17,652 nucleotides of DNA from Actinomycetes bacterium (lineage in GTDB: Bacteria; Actinomycetota; Coriobacteriia; Anaerosomatales; JAJZPX01): the NCBI GenBank assembly GCA_021811025.1, contig JAJZPX010000007.1, forward strand, positions 1 to 17,652, in the 5' to 3' direction. This document shows, piece by piece, positions 15,616 to 17,652 of the stretch; position 1 is the first letter of the stretch; each line of letters starts with the position of its first letter. The notes under the pieces were generated by a model. That model made no database searches, was not told the origin of the DNA, and worked only from the letters and a program-made list of their open reading frames with translations. The position numbers were made by a program, and so were the translations under genes.

Positions 15616-15643
15616 TAAGCCACCCCTGCTCGCGAGCCGATAT
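15616..15643 (+). promoter_or_regulatory. Sigma-28-like (SigD/FliA/WhiG) promoter
   Basis: TAAG (15616-15619), a 16-bp spacer and GCCGATAT (15636-15643) closely match the sigma-28 consensus TAAA-N15/16-GCCGATAT known from SigD, and the related WhiG consensus in actinobacteria. The expected transcript start near 15650 would leave a leader of about 33 bases before the HD-GYP gene at 15683. The rest of the 85-bp gap has only a small GTGAC/GTCAC hairpin at the kinase stop. Confidence 0.45.
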
Positions 15644-15682
15644 GCCATTCAGGGCTGGCTTCTCACACACAGCGGGAGCGGA

Positions 15683-17652
15683 ATGCAGCGGAGCATCCTT
15701 GACGCGGTCCTGGCGGGCCGCGCGTGGCAGCGTGACGTCGAGGCGATCGCCGAGTCGACCGGCGCGGTCGTCGCCGTCCTGCACGTGGACGGGACGGCCG
15801 GCCAGTCCGGCTGCCCGGTCTGCCTCGTCTCGTCCCAGCGCCAGGGCGCCGGCTCGTCTCCGTACGCGGAGTGCTTCCCGTCGCAGCTGTCGCCCGGGCA
15901 GGACGAGGTGGCGACGACGTGCCGCGGGGGAATGCCCGCCGTCCTGCGGAGGATCGACGACCTCGAGGGGTCGTGCGTCATGATCTCGGGCTTCGTGGCG
16001 TCCGACAACGAACGGCGGGTGCTGCTCGAGAGGCTCCTCGCGACCGGGCTCCCGGAGAAGCAGGCGCGCGCGATCGCGCGCGCCACGCCGCTTCTGCGTC
16101 AGGACGCCGCGTCCGCACTCGCGCGCCTCGCCGCGTCGCATCTCGAGGCGCTTGCCGCCTCACACGACTCCGGATCCGAACGGGGCCTCGAGTACGAGCT
16201 GCTCTACGAGATCGAGCGCACCTTCGACGACTCCCTGGACTCGTACGACCGCCTCCCGGAGCTCATGCTGGGGCACGCGATGCGGCTCACCTCGGCCGAG
16301 ACCTGCGCGCTGGTCGTTCCCGGAGGTGAGACGCTCGAGGTCGTGGCGCGATCGGGCGAGGGGAGTCTGCTGCGCGCGGACGCCGCGGGTCTCGCCGAAG
16401 GGCCCGTCGGTCACGCCGCCCGCACCGGCCGGTCGGTGCTGCTTACCGGGTTCGCCGACGAGGGGCGCACCACTCGCGTGTCGTCGCTCGCGATCCCGCT
16501 GCGCTCCGAGGGCGTCGTGTGCGCCGTGCTGGCGCTCGCCTCTTCCTCGGCCACGGCGCCGCTGTCGGGCGCGGACCTGAAGCTCATGGAGCTGTACGCC
16601 GAGAGCGCCGGCCCGGCGTTCGCGAACGCGCGCCGCTACAAGGAGGCGAGCTCCCGCGTGCTCGAGCTGATGCAGCTGAACGAGCTCTCGCGGGCGCTCG
16701 GAGGCGATGCGGAGATCGACCGCGTCGTGTACCTGGTGACCAGCGTCATGGACAAGGTGCTCGAGTTCGAGGCGGGCGGACTGCTGCTGATGGGGCGCGA
16801 GGAGCCCGCGCGAATCATCCTGAACTCCGACGTGCCCGAGGGCGAGCTCGAGGAGCTGCTGTGCTCGGTCTCCGGGATGGAGCTGCCGAAGCGGTTCCTC
16901 GAGAGGTGCTCGATCGTTCGCAACGAAGGGGCGGCAGTGCGGGGCGAGGCAGGGAACGCCAAGTGGACGTTTCTGGTGCAGGACGTCTCGACGTCTCGGC
17001 CGAACGCCGGCTACCTCTTCGTCGCCTCGCGCGATCCGGGCGCGTTCGGGCCGAACGACGAGCGGCTCCTCGCCGAGCAGGCCGCGCACGCCTCCGTCGC
17101 GCTCGAGAAGTCGCGCACGTACGCGCGCCTGCGGAGCGATCTCGACCGTCTCGTGAGAACGCTGTCGGCGATGGCGGACGCGGCCGAGAGGATGCAGCGG
17201 GGCCACGCCGGGCGCGTGATGGGGTACGCGACGGCGATAGCGGAGGACATGGAGCTGCCGGCCGATCAGCTGGAGGCGCTGCGGTTCGCCGCGCTGCTGC
17301 ACGACATCGGCAAGCTCGGGGTGTCGGAGGAGATCATCCTGAAGCCGGCGCAGCTGACGGACGAAGAGATGGCCGAGGCCAGGCGACACGCCGAGATCGG
17401 CGCGCACATCGTCGGCCAGATGGAGTTCCTCGACGCCGTCGCGCCGATCGTGATGCACCACCACGAGCGCTGGGACGGCGGCGGCTACCCCAAAGGGCTC
17501 GCGGGCGAGGATATCCCGCTGGCAGCCAGGATCCTCGCCGTCGCCGATGCCTTCGACGCGATGACGACCGAGCGGCCGTACAGCAGGGCGCTCCCCCACG
17601 GGACCGCTCTGGGGGAGCTGGAGAGGCAGGCCGGCGCGATGAACCAACCCTT
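15683..17652 (+). CDS. PocR-like/GAF/HD-GYP protein, predicted c-di-GMP phosphodiesterase (3' end cut)
   Basis: The frame is open for 656 codons to the window edge. No TM helix is seen, so it is probably cytoplasmic. Residues about 1-160 resemble a PocR-type sensor: GCPVC (43-47), Cys64, CRGGMPAVL (80-88), then SGFVASDNERR and a helix of the kind that ends this fold. A GAF-like domain (about 170-318) and a second, more divergent GAF-like domain (about 325-475) follow. The HD-GYP domain starts near 490, with His508, HDIGK (540-544), HHHERWDGGGYP (592-603) and AVADAFDAM. The metal-binding signatures are intact, suggesting an active phosphodiesterase. Start ATG 15683 has GGGAG upstream. Only the last few dozen residues should be missing. 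The PocR assignment is tentative; the HD-GYP assignment is firm. Confidence 0.9.
   Translation, partial: MQRSILDAVLAGRAWQRDVEAIAESTGAVVAVLHVDGTAGQSGCPVCLVSSQRQGAGSSPYAECFPSQLSPGQDEVATTCRGGMPAVLRRIDDLEGSCVMISGFVASDNERRVLLERLLATGLPEKQARAIARATPLLRQDAASALARLAASHLEALAASHDSGSERGLEYELLYEIERTFDDSLDSYDRLPELMLGHAMRLTSAETCALVVPGGETLEVVARSGEGSLLRADAAGLAEGPVGHAARTGRSVLLTGFADEGRTTRVSSLAIPLRSEGVVCAVLALASSSATAPLSGADLKLMELYAESAGPAFANARRYKEASSRVLELMQLNELSRALGGDAEIDRVVYLVTSVMDKVLEFEAGGLLLMGREEPARIILNSDVPEGELEELLCSVSGMELPKRFLERCSIVRNEGAAVRGEAGNAKWTFLVQDVSTSRPNAGYLFVASRDPGAFGPNDERLLAEQAAHASVALEKSRTYARLRSDLDRLVRTLSAMADAAERMQRGHAGRVMGYATAIAEDMELPADQLEALRFAALLHDIGKLGVSEEIILKPAQLTDEEMAEARRHAEIGAHIVGQMEFLDAVAPIVMHHHERWDGGGYPKGLAGEDIPLAARILAVADAFDAMTTERPYSRALPHGTALGELERQAGAMNQP

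Overview
The window is 17.65 kb of GC-rich, densely coded DNA. It carries a small (4.5S-type) SRP RNA, OmpR-type two-component genes, HD-GYP signalling proteins and a four-subunit pyruvate:ferredoxin oxidoreductase. An anaerobic, GC-rich bacterium fits best. Frequent GTG/TTG starts, the ffs-dnaX-ybaB-recR order and the lysC-asd pair are compatible with a Coriobacteriia-like member of Actinomycetota. This placement is an inference from gene content, not from a marker-gene comparison.

Layout. Positions 1-687 (minus strand) hold the start of a DUF72 gene overlapping the stop of a PEBP-family lipoprotein gene. After about 350 bp without a gene comes the SRP RNA (about 1040-1148). Next is the DNA maintenance operon dnaX-ybaB-recR (1215-3936), which ends in a hairpin and an intergenic repeat. 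Positions 4168-7207 are the tightly coupled porC-porD-porA-porB operon for pyruvate:ferredoxin oxidoreductase, closed by a 13-bp inverted repeat. Positions 7330-10783 carry a PstS-like lipoprotein followed by a membrane Cache-HAMP-GAF-HD-GYP protein. A perfect 72-bp tandem duplication of a hairpin element, related to the one after recR, fills 10818-10961. Then come lysC-asd (11014-13305), the first two steps from aspartate to lysine, threonine and methionine. An OmpR-type response regulator and its histidine kinase follow (13392-15597). The last gene, cut by the window edge, is a second, soluble HD-GYP protein with a PocR-like N-terminal sensor and GAF domains. A sigma-28-like promoter lies in front of it.

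How the parts relate. Apart from housekeeping (DNA repair, protein targeting, amino-acid synthesis, anaerobic pyruvate metabolism), the right half is rich in signalling: two HD-GYP (predicted cyclic-di-GMP phosphodiesterase) proteins, a solute-binding-like lipoprotein next to one of them, and a two-component pair. The points most worth a second look are the bipartite hairpin repeat family, the sigma-28-like promoter of the PocR-like/HD-GYP gene, the lipoprotein/HD-GYP pair with its unclear translation start, and a G-tract-rich leader before the lipoprotein.
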